The notes beneath the pieces are model-generated. The model saw only the letters and a program-made list of their open reading frames with translations, had not been told where the DNA came from and did not search any database. Made by a program: the position numbers and the translations under genes. Below are positions 29,843 through 42,624 of a stretch of 47,785 nt of DNA, piece after piece (position 1 is the first letter of the stretch; each line of letters starts with the position of its first letter). This stretch comes from Myxococcota bacterium (GTDB taxonomy: Bacteria > Myxococcota_A > Polyangia > Polyangiales > Polyangiaceae): contig CAUJEM010000132.1 of NCBI GenBank assembly GCA_963169915.1, positions 1 through 47,785 of the forward strand, in the 5' to 3' direction.

Positions 29843-32185
29843 GTGCCGTCGGTCAGCCGTAGCTACTGGCTCCCCGCCACCCTGCTGCTGTACGTCGGCG
29901 CGGTGGCGGCGCGAGCGCGCGGCCACCTCCCCTTGGCGCTCCTCCCCTTGGGGCTCGCCCTCGCGCTCAGCGTGCTGTGGCGCAGCACCGAGGCGCCACG
30001 GCGCGGCGTGGATCCCGTCGAGCCGGCCGCGCGCCAGGCGATGCGCCATGCCTGCTGGGGCGCCGCGCTCTGGGTCACGGCGCGCCTGGCGCCGCCAGGC
30101 CTCGTGGGCTTCGACGCCGCGGCGGCCTTCGGTCAGGGCGTGAGCGTGGTGGCGGCGCTCATCGCCCTGGCGCGCGTGCCGAGCGCCGGCGGCGTCCTCG
30201 TTCCTCCTCCCATCACGCGCTCGCTCGACGCCGCGGGCTTCGCGGCCCTGCTGTCCGCCATCGCCTTCGCCATCCCAGCGACGCGCGCCGTGCTGCCCGA
30301 CGGGCGCGCCCTGCTCGACCCCATCACGCTCGATTGGCTCGCGACGGCGAGCGCCGCCACCTGCCTGCTGCTGCTGGTGATGGCCCTCGCCCGGGTCTGG
30401 CTGCTGCGCCGCTTGGAGCTCGGCGTCGCCGATCGCGTGAGCGGCGCCCTGGCCCTGAGCTTGTCGGCCGTGGGCGTCGCCGTCCCCGCCGCCGCGCTCG
30501 GGGTCGCTCCCCCGGATCGCGCGCTGCCCGTGGCGCTGCTCATCGCCGCCGTGGCCTCGAGCTGGGCGGCGACGACGCGAGCGCCAGCGCAGGTCACCGC
30601 CGCGCAGCGCGCGGTGCTCGCCATCCTGCTCACGGGTGCTCCCGTCGTGGTGCTGGGCGGGGTCCTCGGCCGCCGCTACCCAGAGCTTGCGCCCGCCATC
30701 GTGGTCGCGTCGAGCTCACTCGCGATCGGCGTGGGGCTCTTGGCGCGAGCCGTGGCGCGCCCGCTCGGCCCGGAGCAGTCGCGCTGGCTCCAGGCCATCG
30801 ACGTGGCGACGCGCGGAGCGCTCCAGCCGGAGCCCGACAGCGCCATCCGCGCGGCCCTGCTCGCGCTCACCCAGACCACGGGCGAGCCCGGCGCCTCGCC
30901 CGAGCTGTGGCGCCTGCACCCGGCCGAGGCCTTGAGCGTGGACCTCGCGGGCTACCTGCACGCCCGGGCGGTGGAGGCGCCGCCGCTGCTGCTCGAGCTC
31001 GCCGTCAAGGAGCCTGAGCGGAGCCTACGCACGGACGCGCTGCTCGCCTGCCAAGTGCGGCGGCCCGAGGTGCGACCGCTGCTCGCTTGGCTGCAAGAGC
31101 ACCAGGCCTTCTGCGCCACGGCGGTGTTGGACGACGACGGACCCACCGGCTTTCTCCTCCTGCCCGTCGGGAGCCGCACCCGGCCGCTCTCCTTGGAGGA
31201 GGCCGTCGCCCTGCGCCGGCTCGCCGACCGGCTGAGCGCGCTGCTCTCCATCTCCTCGTCGCTGGCGCGCTCACGCGAGCGTGAGCTCGACGCGCAGCGG
31301 GAGCGAGAGCAGCTCGAGGCGGAGCAGGAGCGCCTGCGCACCATCATCACGGCCGGCGCGGGTCGGCACCGCATCGACGCCGAGCGCCGCGCCGAGCCGC
31401 TGCGCGGCAGCGCCTACAGCCCCGCCGCGCGCTGGTGCCTCGATCACCTCGAGCGGCTCGCGCGCCGGGGCGGCCCCATCGCGCTGGTGACGCCCCCTGG
31501 CGTCCCCGCGGAGAGCTGGTGTGCGCACTGGCACCTGGCGAGCGCTCGCGCCGACGGCCCCCTGTTCATCGTGGACGCCACCCGCGCCCACGAGCGCAGC
31601 CCGGAGCTCTGGGAAGATCCTCAGCGCTCCCCCCTCCAGCTCGCCGCGGGGGGCTCGCTGCTCGTCCTGGACGCCGGCGCGCTCCCGCACGAGGTCAGGG
31701 CCCTGCTCGGGCGGCTGCTCAAGGCCCCTCGTCCACCGCTCGAGCCCCCCTTCGCTCCGCCAACGCTCGCCTTGGCGTTCCGCTCGTCCGTCAGGGACGC
31801 GGGCGCCGGCCAGCCACCCCTGCTGACCGCGCTCGAGGGCTCCACGGTGACGCTCCCCAGCTTGCAGGACCGCGCAGAAGATCTCCGGGCGCTCATCTTG
31901 GCCGAGCTGGGACGCGCCGGCAGCGCCCTCCGCGGTGAGCCGCTGGGGGTCGAGCCGCTCGCGCTCGCGGCGCTCTTGGAGCACGCCTGGCCAGGCAATG
32001 ACCGAGAGCTGACGGACGTGCTCCAACGGGCCGCGCTGCGCGCCCAGGGCCAGCTCCTCACGCTCGCCGAGCTCGAGCTCAGCGGCTTCACGCTCCCCCC
32101 ACCGCCTGCCCCGCTCACCACCCCGCTGCCGCTCCCGGGGGGTAGGCTGCGCGGCCGCGCGCGGACCGCGCGCGGGCCCTCCTGA
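29843..32185 (+). CDS. Membrane protein with degenerate NtrC-type AAA+ domain
   Basis: 780 residues. The first 310 or so contain about eight hydrophobic membrane segments. A GAF-like region follows (about 330-470), then a coiled coil (RERELDAQREREQLEAEQER, near 482-505). The C-terminal 250 residues resemble a sigma-54 activator: PLQLAAGGSLLVLDAGALPHEVRALL (Walker B-like region), LPSLQDRAEDLRALIL and LEHAWPGNDRELTDVLQRA. Walker A is lost (VTPPGVPAES), GAFTGA is absent, and no helix-turn-helix follows. It is therefore unlikely to hydrolyse ATP or activate sigma-54 by itself. It may be a membrane sensor or scaffold. The kinase gene begins 45 nt later. Confidence 0.8.
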   Translation: MPSVSRSYWLPATLLLYVGAVAARARGHLPLALLPLGLALALSVLWRSTEAPRRGVDPVEPAARQAMRHACWGAALWVTARLAPPGLVGFDAAAAFGQGVSVVAALIALARVPSAGGVLVPPPITRSLDAAGFAALLSAIAFAIPATRAVLPDGRALLDPITLDWLATASAATCLLLLVMALARVWLLRRLELGVADRVSGALALSLSAVGVAVPAAALGVAPPDRALPVALLIAAVASSWAATTRAPAQVTAAQRAVLAILLTGAPVVVLGGVLGRRYPELAPAIVVASSSLAIGVGLLARAVARPLGPEQSRWLQAIDVATRGALQPEPDSAIRAALLALTQTTGEPGASPELWRLHPAEALSVDLAGYLHARAVEAPPLLLELAVKEPERSLRTDALLACQVRRPEVRPLLAWLQEHQAFCATAVLDDDGPTGFLLLPVGSRTRPLSLEEAVALRRLADRLSALLSISSSLARSRERELDAQREREQLEAEQERLRTIITAGAGRHRIDAERRAEPLRGSAYSPAARWCLDHLERLARRGGPIALVTPPGVPAESWCAHWHLASARADGPLFIVDATRAHERSPELWEDPQRSPLQLAAGGSLLVLDAGALPHEVRALLGRLLKAPRPPLEPPFAPPTLALAFRSSVRDAGAGQPPLLTALEGSTVTLPSLQDRAEDLRALILAELGRAGSALRGEPLGVEPLALAALLEHAWPGNDRELTDVLQRAALRAQGQLLTLAELELSGFTLPPPPAPLTTPLPLPGGRLRGRARTARGPS

Positions 32186-32216
32186 ATCGGGCGCGCACCT
32201 ACGGCCATAATCGGGC

Positions 32217-32222
32217 TAACCT
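32217..32222 (+). promoter_or_regulatory. -10-like element of the large kinase gene
   Basis: TAACCT, preceded by GC, ends 8 nt before the ATG at 32231. Confidence 0.35.
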
Positions 32223-32230
32223 CGCGTGCG

Positions 32231-36121
<3,891 letters not shown>

Positions 36122-36134
36122 CGCGAGCGCGGCG

Positions 36135-36995
36135 CTAGAGCCACGGCGCGAGGAGCCGCTCGCTCTCTGCCCACAGCCACTCGGCGCGGGCCGGCTCGCG
36201 CGCCGCGCGCGACGGGCGGCGCGGGCGGCGCCCGATGAAGTAGCCGCCGGTGACGGACGCCACCTCCGGGGCGGTGGCCAGGTGCAGCGACGCTGTCGCA
36301 CCGCGGGCAGGGCTCGCCATCAGCGGGGCGAGCCACCCCGCGATCCGCTCCTGGAGCCCGCCGAGGTCACCGTCGCGCGCGAAGCCCGAGGCGACGACGC
36401 CAGGGTGCAGCGCGTTGGCGGTCACGCCGCTGCCCTCCAAGCGCCGCGCCAGCGACGCCGTCATCAGGAGGTTACAGAGCTTGCTCTTACCGTACACCCA
36501 GAGCCCCACGTACGCGCGGCGGCTCATGAGATCACCCCAGCCCAGGTGCCCGATCCGGTGCGCCTCGGAGCTGACCATGATCACCCGCGCTGGGGCGCTC
36601 CGCCGTAGCCGCTCCAACAGCAAGCGCGTGAGCAGAAAGGGCCCCAGGTGGTTGATGGCGAAGGTGGACTCGAAGCCGTCCAACGTCTCCGTCCGCTCGC
36701 CCAGCACCAGCCCCGCGTTGTTGACGAGCACGTGGATCTCCGGGCAGCGCTCGAGCACCTGCTCCGCCGCCTGCCGCACGGAGGTGAGGCTCGCGAGATC
36801 CAGCCGCACCAGCTCGAGCGCCGCGCTGCCCGTCGCGCTCCGGAGCTGCTCGAGCGCCGCGCGGCCGCGCGCCTCGTCGCGGCAGAGCAGCACCACGCGC
36901 GCGCCGCGCTGGGCCAAGCCGCGCGCCGTCTCGAGCCCGATTCCGGAGTTGGCGCCCGTCACCAGGCACGTCTTGCCTCGCATCCAGGGCACCAT
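36135..36995 (-). CDS. Short-chain dehydrogenase, retinol-dehydrogenase-like
   Basis: 286 residues. NAD(P) motif TGANSGIG near the N-terminus, DLASLTSV, NNAG, the active-site Ser in VIMVSSEAHR, and YGKSKLCN with catalytic Tyr-x3-Lys. ALHPGVVASGF follows. This is the retinol-dehydrogenase/WWOX-like classical SDR branch, usually NADP(H)-dependent on hydrophobic alcohols or ketones. A basic tail (RRPRRPSRAAREPAR) precedes the C-terminus. ATG 36995 has GGGAGG upstream; ATG 36983 is the alternative. It is convergent with the large kinase (13-nt gap) and divergent from the amidase. Confidence 0.9.
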   Translation of the reverse strand: MVPWMRGKTCLVTGANSGIGLETARGLAQRGARVVLLCRDEARGRAALEQLRSATGSAALELVRLDLASLTSVRQAAEQVLERCPEIHVLVNNAGLVLGERTETLDGFESTFAINHLGPFLLTRLLLERLRRSAPARVIMVSSEAHRIGHLGWGDLMSRRAYVGLWVYGKSKLCNLLMTASLARRLEGSGVTANALHPGVVASGFARDGDLGGLQERIAGWLAPLMASPARGATASLHLATAPEVASVTGGYFIGRRPRRPSRAAREPARAEWLWAESERLLAPWL

Positions 36996-37155
36996 GCCGC
37001 GGGGCCTCCCTCGCGTCGAGCCTCGCCCTGCGGCGCCGCCACGAGCGACCGCCGCGCGCGGGGCCGCGCCGTCCCACCGCACGCCAGGGGCAGCCGCGCT
37101 CGTGGGCGCGCCGCGCCCTTGACGCCACGGCGCGGACGGCCCTCTGATTTGCCCC

Positions 37156-38721
37156 GTGCCCAACCCCGACTCTTGGACGTGGTCCGCGGCGGAGTGCCTC
37201 CGTCGGCTCGCCGCCCGCACCACCAGCTCCGAAGCCTTGACTCAGGCCTACCTCGAGCGCATCGACGCCCTCGACGGGAAGCTGAACGCCTTCACCCACG
37301 TCCGGCGAGAGGCGGCGCTGCTCGAGGCGCGCCACCGCGACCTGGAGCGCCGCCAGGCCACCCAGCTCGGTCCGCTGCACGGGCTCCCCATCACGGTGAA
37401 GGAGTGCTTCGACTGGAAGGGCGAGGGCACCACCGTCGGGTTCACCGCGCGTCGGCACCACCGCGCCCCGGACGACGCCGTGCTCGTGAAGCTGCTCCGA
37501 GAGGCCGGCGCGGTGGTCCTCGGTCGCACCAACGTCTCTCAGGGGATGATCTACGCTGAGACACGCAACCCCGTGTTCGGCGAGACGCGCAACCCCTTCT
37601 CGCTCGAGCACACCCCCGGCGGCTCCTCCGGCGGGGAGGCCGCGGCGCTCGCCGCTGGCCTGACGCCGCTCGGCTTCGGCACGGACATCGCCGGCAGCAT
37701 CCGTGGGCCTGCCCACTTCTCCGGCCTGTGCGGCCTCGCCCCCACGGTGCTGCGCTGGCCCATGCGCGGCATCACGCCCGGGATCCCCGGTCAAGAGACG
37801 GTGCGCGCCACCTGTGGCCCCATGGCTCGGAGCATGGAAGATTTGACGCTCGCCTGGCAGGCCATCGATCCGGTGCGCGCCCACCAGCTCGATCCTCGCG
37901 TGCCGCCGCTGCCCGCGCCGGCTCCCCCGGAGAGCGTCGCTGGGCTGCGCGTCTGGTGGTGGGTGGACGACGGCTTCATGGAGGCCTCACCCGCGGTGCG
38001 GCGCGCCACGCGCGAGGCAGCCGAGCACCTCGCGGACGCCGGCTGCGTGGTCGTCCAGCGCCGCCCGGAGCAGCTACGGGACATCGCGCTGCAGTTCCTC
38101 GCCGTGATGAGCGCTGACGGCGCGCGCACCCTCGCGCACCAGCTCGACGGCGGTGAGGTGGATCCGCTGCTGGCCTCCTTGCTCACGCTGGGCAAGCTCC
38201 CCGGGGCGGTCCGCTCGGCGGCCGCCAGCACCGCGACGCTCCTCGGCGAGCTGAGCACGGCCGAGGTGCTCCGCACCACTGGCGAGCGGCGCGTCAGCGA
38301 CCTCTACGAGCGCGTCTACGCCCTGCGCGGGCTCACCTCCCAGGTGTATGACCTGATGGAGCGCGAGGGCATCGACGCCTTCCTGGCGCCGCCGCTCGCC
38401 ACCCCCGCCTTCCCGCTCGGTGGCTCGAAGGATCTCGCGGTGGCGTCGAGCTACACCTTCGTTTGGAACGCCCTCGGCTTCCCGAGCGGCGTGGTCCCGG
38501 TCACGCGCGTGCGCCCCGGGGAGACCTCCGGCCGCGCTGGCCAGCAGCGCTTCGACAAGCTCGCGGCGCGGGTCGACGCCGAGAGCCGCGGCCTGCCCGT
38601 CGGCACGCTCGTCGCCGCGCGGCCGTACCAGGAGCACCTGGCGCTCGGCCTGATGGCCGCCATCGAGCGGGGCGCCCGCGAGCGCGCGGACTACCCCACG
38701 ACGCCCATCACGCCCGGCTGA
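37156..38721 (+). CDS. Amidase-signature-family enzyme
   Basis: 521 residues, full length. The Ser-cisSer-Lys triad is in place: Lys near 82 in PITVKECFDW, cis-Ser in PGGSSGGEAAALAAG near 158, and the nucleophilic Ser in GTDIAGSIRGPAHFSG near 180. The family hydrolyses amides (FAAH-like fatty-acid amides, GatA-like, nitrile-pathway amides). The sequence TPLGFGTDIAGSIRGPAHF is closer to FAAH-like members than to GatA, and no gatB or gatC is near. The start is GTG 37156. The neighbours give no pathway hint. Confidence 0.92.
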   Translation: MPNPDSWTWSAAECLRRLAARTTSSEALTQAYLERIDALDGKLNAFTHVRREAALLEARHRDLERRQATQLGPLHGLPITVKECFDWKGEGTTVGFTARRHHRAPDDAVLVKLLREAGAVVLGRTNVSQGMIYAETRNPVFGETRNPFSLEHTPGGSSGGEAAALAAGLTPLGFGTDIAGSIRGPAHFSGLCGLAPTVLRWPMRGITPGIPGQETVRATCGPMARSMEDLTLAWQAIDPVRAHQLDPRVPPLPAPAPPESVAGLRVWWWVDDGFMEASPAVRRATREAAEHLADAGCVVVQRRPEQLRDIALQFLAVMSADGARTLAHQLDGGEVDPLLASLLTLGKLPGAVRSAAASTATLLGELSTAEVLRTTGERRVSDLYERVYALRGLTSQVYDLMEREGIDAFLAPPLATPAFPLGGSKDLAVASSYTFVWNALGFPSGVVPVTRVRPGETSGRAGQQRFDKLAARVDAESRGLPVGTLVAARPYQEHLALGLMAAIERGARERADYPTTPITPG

Positions 38722-38762
38722 GGCCCTGTCCCTCGGCGCGCCCCACCCTCGTGGAGCCGCCC

Positions 38763-38799
38763 CCCGAGGGCGTCAGCGCCCCGCGCAGAGGCCCTCGGG
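38763..38799. terminator. Bidirectional hairpin between amidase and aminotransferase
   Basis: CCCGAGGGC (38763-38771) pairs over 9 bp with GCCCTCGGG (38791-38799) around a 19-nt loop, in the 79-nt convergent gap. It ends just before the aminotransferase stop. Confidence 0.45.
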
Positions 38800-38800
38800 C

Positions 38801-40099
38801 TCACTGCCGCACGTAGGCCTCGAGCAAGGCGGCGAGCAGGCGCGGCACCTTCTGCAGCACCTCCGGCGGCTCCACGTAGGCGAGCCGTAGCTGCTGCTGC
38901 GCGGCAGGGTCCGGCGCCCCCGCCTGAAAGCCCGTCATGGGCGCCAGCAGCAGGGTGTGCGGCCGGCCCTCATGCTCCACTCTGCCGCGCTCCGCGCAGT
39001 ACCGCACGAAGCCGGCCGCGTCCACGCCGCGTCCCCCGTGCACGCCGCTCAGATCCAGCACGCTGTAGAGCGAGGCCTGCGGGCTGGAGACGAGCAGCCC
39101 CGGGACGGCCTCGGTCAGCGCGCGCGTGGTGTCCTCGAGCAGTCCGCGATAATACGTCCGCTGCTGCTCGTACCAGCCCGCGAGCTGCTCGTGCGACAGG
39201 TGCGCCAGCGCACCGAAGACCCACTGGCCCACCGCGTTGGCGCACAGGTTGGCGGTGTACTCCGCGACGGTGCGCTGGTGCAGCTCTGGATGATCCGTCA
39301 CCAGCGCGCCGATGCGGAGCCCGCAGGCGTTGAACACCTTGCTCACCGTCTCGATGCCGATGCGGCGCCCGCGCAGCCCCGGGACCTCCTGCTCGGTCAG
39401 GCTCCAGACGCTGCTGGGCGCCTGCCCAGCGTAGTTGAGCTGACGGTAGGCCTCGTCGCTGATGAGCCACAGATCATGCTTCACCGCGAGGCGCGCCAGC
39501 TCGATGAGGCGCGCGCGGTCGAGGAACTGACCGGTGGGGTTGTCCGCCGGGATGACGAGCAAGCCCGTGGGGCGCTCGCGCTCGATGAGGGCCTCCAGCT
39601 CCGGCACGCTGGGGAGCCCGTAGCTCCCGTCAGGGCCCAGCCGGCGCGTCGCCGCCACCGTGCGCGCGCCGATGCGGCGCGCCATGTCCGCGTAGTTGCT
39701 GTAGCTAGGATCCAGCATGAGCAGCGGGCGGCTGGAGCTGGGCCCACAGACGCCGAGCAACATCAGCTCCATCGCCATGGAACCACCGTCGGTCACGAGC
39801 ACCTCGAGCCCGCTCACGTCCGCTCCCGCCGACGCGATGACGTTGAGGAACGCGCGGCGCGTCTCGTCGAGCCCGACCGTGGGCGTGTACTTCACGACGC
39901 CGCCGGCAAAGGGGCTGTCCCCGCGACCGAGCGCCTCCAGCCGCTCGGTGAGCGCGGGGTGTGCGGGCAGGCTCACGTTGCCGATGGCGAGGTTGACGAT
40001 GACCAGCTCGTCGCGGTCCGGCCGCTGGAGCGCGATGATCTGCGCCGTGCGGATGGGCGAAGGGTGACGGCCACGCAGGTGGTGGGACAGCTCGGGCAT
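38801..40099 (-). CDS. Class I/II PLP-dependent aminotransferase
   Basis: 432 residues of aspartate-aminotransferase fold. Visible are YTPTVGLDETRRAFL, VLVTDGGSMAMELMLLG, LDPSYSNYADMARRIG, VIPADNPTGQFLD, LWLISDEAYRQLNY and the PLP lysine in ETVSKVFNACGLRIGAL near residue 253, followed by GRVEHEGRPHTLLLAP. It is likely an amino-acid or keto-acid transaminase; the specificity cannot be read. The TAGCAT before the ATG supports the start. Confidence 0.92.
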   Translation of the reverse strand: MPELSHHLRGRHPSPIRTAQIIALQRPDRDELVIVNLAIGNVSLPAHPALTERLEALGRGDSPFAGGVVKYTPTVGLDETRRAFLNVIASAGADVSGLEVLVTDGGSMAMELMLLGVCGPSSSRPLLMLDPSYSNYADMARRIGARTVAATRRLGPDGSYGLPSVPELEALIERERPTGLLVIPADNPTGQFLDRARLIELARLAVKHDLWLISDEAYRQLNYAGQAPSSVWSLTEQEVPGLRGRRIGIETVSKVFNACGLRIGALVTDHPELHQRTVAEYTANLCANAVGQWVFGALAHLSHEQLAGWYEQQRTYYRGLLEDTTRALTEAVPGLLVSSPQASLYSVLDLSGVHGGRGVDAAGFVRYCAERGRVEHEGRPHTLLLAPMTGFQAGAPDPAAQQQLRLAYVEPPEVLQKVPRLLAALLEAYVRQ

Positions 40100-40105
40100 G
40101 CGTCC

Positions 40106-40111
40106 ATGCTA
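40106..40111 (-). promoter_or_regulatory. -10-like element of the aminotransferase gene
   Basis: TAGCAT on the minus strand ends 6 nt before the ATG at 40099. Confidence 0.35.
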
Positions 40112-40170
40112 AGCACGCCGCGTCGGCGATTCGTAGGGCCCCTCTGCTGGAGCCCCCGCCGGAGCGGCGT

Positions 40171-41094
40171 CTAGCGCGCGGCGGCGAGGGCGGTGGCGCG
40201 GTTGACGTCCCTGAGGTAGGCGTCGCCGGGGAGCGACACGCGCAGCGCCACGGACCACTTCGCGCCGTGCAGCAGCACCGCTTGGCGCGGCTTCAGCGAG
40301 GCGAGGAGCTGCTCCAAGGGCCCAAGCCGTGAGGTCTGGACGAGGTGCCGCACGACGCCCTCCTTGGGGGGCTCGACCGGCGGCGGGGAGGGTACCCCGG
40401 ACGGCCAGGGCGCGGGCACCTCCGGCGAGTGCGCGTAGCCCCAGAGCAGGACCTCCGTCCACTCCGGCGTGTAGTCCTGCTCGGCGTCGAGCTTCACGTC
40501 CGTGAGCAGCCGACACGCCAGCTCGAAGCCGGGCGGCACCGGCTGCATCGGCGCGGGCTGGGCCGGGCGACAGTCGCGCAGGCCACCGTAGACGCTGCGG
40601 CGCAGCCAGCCTGCCCCCACGTCCATCAAGACGAGCGTCGTCGGTTGGTCGGTCGCTCCCCAGACCGTCGTGTGCGTGGGGACGGGCTCGAGCGCCTGCC
40701 TGAGCCGCTGACGCAGCTCCGGCCAGCCGGGCAGCCGACCCTCCACCAGCCTGGCCCGCTTGGCGTCGGCGGCGGGTGGGCGCGCTGCGATGGCGCTGCC
40801 GTCTTCGTACACGACGAGCGAGGGCACGTCCGCGCCGAGCACCATGGCCCAAGGGTTCACGGCGTACAGCGCGAGCACCGGGCGCCGCGAGAGCCGCTGC
40901 GCGGGCTGCACGGGGGTGGGCGGCGCCGACGGCCTGGTCGCCCCGGAGGCCTCCGGGGCCGGCGGCGGCATCGCCCTCGAGCCGGCCGCCAGCGGCTCGG
41001 CGCTCGTGGCAGGGCGCGGCGGCGTGGCGCCGCCCCGCCCACACGCGCTCAGCGCGAGCCCCCCCAGCGCGGCAACCCAGAACGCGACGCCCAT
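40171..41094 (-). CDS. Putative lipoprotein, unknown function
   Basis: 307 residues. The signal peptide ends in lipobox LSAC (Cys18). A Pro/Ala-rich linker spans about 20-70. The remaining 230 residues mix strands and helices (VLALYAVNPWAMVLGADVP, SLVVYEDGSAIAAR, TTLVLMDVGAGWLRRSVYGG, YTPEWTEVLLWGYAHSPEV) with two Cys. The segment SLVVYEDGSAIA is a pattern seen in several uncharacterised myxobacterial lipoproteins. I see no catalytic motif. Confidence 0.78.
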   Translation of the reverse strand: MGVAFWVAALGGLALSACGRGGATPPRPATSAEPLAAGSRAMPPPAPEASGATRPSAPPTPVQPAQRLSRRPVLALYAVNPWAMVLGADVPSLVVYEDGSAIAARPPAADAKRARLVEGRLPGWPELRQRLRQALEPVPTHTTVWGATDQPTTLVLMDVGAGWLRRSVYGGLRDCRPAQPAPMQPVPPGFELACRLLTDVKLDAEQDYTPEWTEVLLWGYAHSPEVPAPWPSGVPSPPPVEPPKEGVVRHLVQTSRLGPLEQLLASLKPRQAVLLHGAKWSVALRVSLPGDAYLRDVNRATALAAAR

Positions 41095-41102
41095 CGCTCC
41101 TC

Positions 41103-41108
41103 AGCCTA
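41103..41108 (-). promoter_or_regulatory. -10-like element of the 40171-41094 lipoprotein
   Basis: TAGGCT on the minus strand ends 8 nt before the ATG at 41094. GAGGAG in between could instead be a ribosome binding site. The stretch 41109-41391 holds only short unconvincing frames; I see no gene in it. Confidence 0.35.
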
Positions 41109-41391
41109 CGCGCTCCTGCGCCGCGATGCACGCGCCCCCCGGCCCCACCTCCAACCAACGAAGCGCATCGCAGCGCTCGCACCACCGCCCCCGTCGAACA
41201 CGGCATGGCCTCGGGCAGCCGCCCGTTCGACATCGTGGTCGACCAGCGAAGCCGCCACGTCACCGCCCGCGGCGGCCATGGGCGCGCGGCGAGGCCGTCT
41301 GCCGGGCTCGGCGGAGGCACAGCGCTCGGGGTGGGCTCGTGCGGCAAGGAGCCTACCGCCGGATGCGAGGGGTGAAGTAGCCCGCTTTCCC

Positions 41392-42624
41392 TCAGCGTTG
41401 CCAGAAGTCCAGGCTCAGGATCTCCACCTCCCCGAGCTCTCCCACGTCGAGCTGGGCGCGCTCGGGGGAGAGGACGAGCAGGCCGTTGGCCTTCACCATG
41501 GAGGAGAGGGCGCCGCTCGACTGGGTGCCGGTGGGGCGCGCCGCGTAGCCCTCGTTCGTGCGCTCGACCACCACGCGCACGAACGAGGTGCGCCCGGGCT
41601 TGTGCTCCACCGCCGACGTGAGCCGGGCGGAGACGCGCGGGCGCAAGAGCCGGGCGTGGCCGAGCATCTTCAGCAGCGCCGGCCTCACGAACTGCTCGAA
41701 GGACACCATGCAGGAGACGGGGTTGCCCGGCAGGCCGAAGGTGGCCTTGCCCTCGAGCCGACCGAAGGCCAGCGGGTGCCCGGGCTTCATCTTCACGCGC
41801 CAGAAGGTCATGCTGCCGCCCAGCGCGCGCAGCACGTCCTTGACGAAGTCGTAGTCTCCCACCGAGACGCCGCCCGTGGAGACGAGCACATCGCAGCTCA
41901 GCGCCGCGCGCAGCCGCTCCTCGATGGCGCGCGCGTCGTCACGGACCACGCCCATCACCACGGGCACGGCGCCGCACTCCGCCACCTGCGCGGCGATGGC
42001 GTAGGGGTTGGAGGCGTAGATGGCGCCGGGGCGACGCGGCTCCCCGAGCGCCATCAGCTCATCCCCCGTGGCCACGATGGCGACGCGCGGACGGCGCACC
42101 ACCAGCGCGCGCTCCTGGCCCAGGCTGGCCAGCATGGCGATGGCGCCTGGCGACAAGACGGCGCCAGCCTCGAGCGCCGTCTCCCCCTGCGTGACGTCCT
42201 CGCCCGCGCGCCGCACGTGCTCCCCCAGCGTGACGGGCTGGCGCAGCTCCACGTGGCGCCCCTCCGCGCGCGTGTCTTCGACCTTCACGATGGCGTCGGC
42301 GCCCTCGGGCAGCGGCGCGCCGGTCATGATGCGCGTGGCTTGCCCCGGCCCGAGCGGTCGCCGCGGCAGGTGGCCCGCCGGCACGTCCTCGATGACCTCC
42401 AGCCGCACGGGGTGCTCAGGGCTCGCGCCCTGGACGTCCCCCGCGCGCACCGCGAAGCCGTCCATCGCCGTGTTGTCCAGCGGCGGGAGCGAGTAGGGCG
42501 CGGAGAGCGCACGCGCGAGCACCCGCCCGAGCGCCTGCTCGAGCTCCACCTCCTCCGTGCCGAGCGGCGCGACGCCCTCCAAGACGAGCCTGCGCGCCTC
42601 CTCGACCGAGACGGACTGCTTCAT
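41392..42624 (-). CDS. moeA: Molybdopterin molybdenumtransferase MoeA
   Basis: 410 residues, the usual size. MoeA inserts molybdate into adenylated molybdopterin. Domain order is normal: N-terminal PYSLPPLDNTAMDGFAVRAGD, the beta part, then the MogA-like domain with GDELMALGEPRRPGAIYASN, VSTGGVSVGDYDFVKD, VKMKPGHPLAFG and FGLPGNPVSCMVSFEQF. The C-terminal domain IV carries SSGALSSMVKANGLLVL. The gene is last in the Moco operon and overlaps the moaC/moaB fusion by 4 nt. Confidence 0.95.
   Translation of the reverse strand: MKQSVSVEEARRLVLEGVAPLGTEEVELEQALGRVLARALSAPYSLPPLDNTAMDGFAVRAGDVQGASPEHPVRLEVIEDVPAGHLPRRPLGPGQATRIMTGAPLPEGADAIVKVEDTRAEGRHVELRQPVTLGEHVRRAGEDVTQGETALEAGAVLSPGAIAMLASLGQERALVVRRPRVAIVATGDELMALGEPRRPGAIYASNPYAIAAQVAECGAVPVVMGVVRDDARAIEERLRAALSCDVLVSTGGVSVGDYDFVKDVLRALGGSMTFWRVKMKPGHPLAFGRLEGKATFGLPGNPVSCMVSFEQFVRPALLKMLGHARLLRPRVSARLTSAVEHKPGRTSFVRVVVERTNEGYAARPTGTQSSGALSSMVKANGLLVLSPERAQLDVGELGEVEILSLDFWQR

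Noticed and set aside
41109..41391. Small plus-strand gene (about 56 codons) before moeA
   Set aside because: There is no ribosome binding site, promoter or recognisable composition. It may be chance or decayed sequence.
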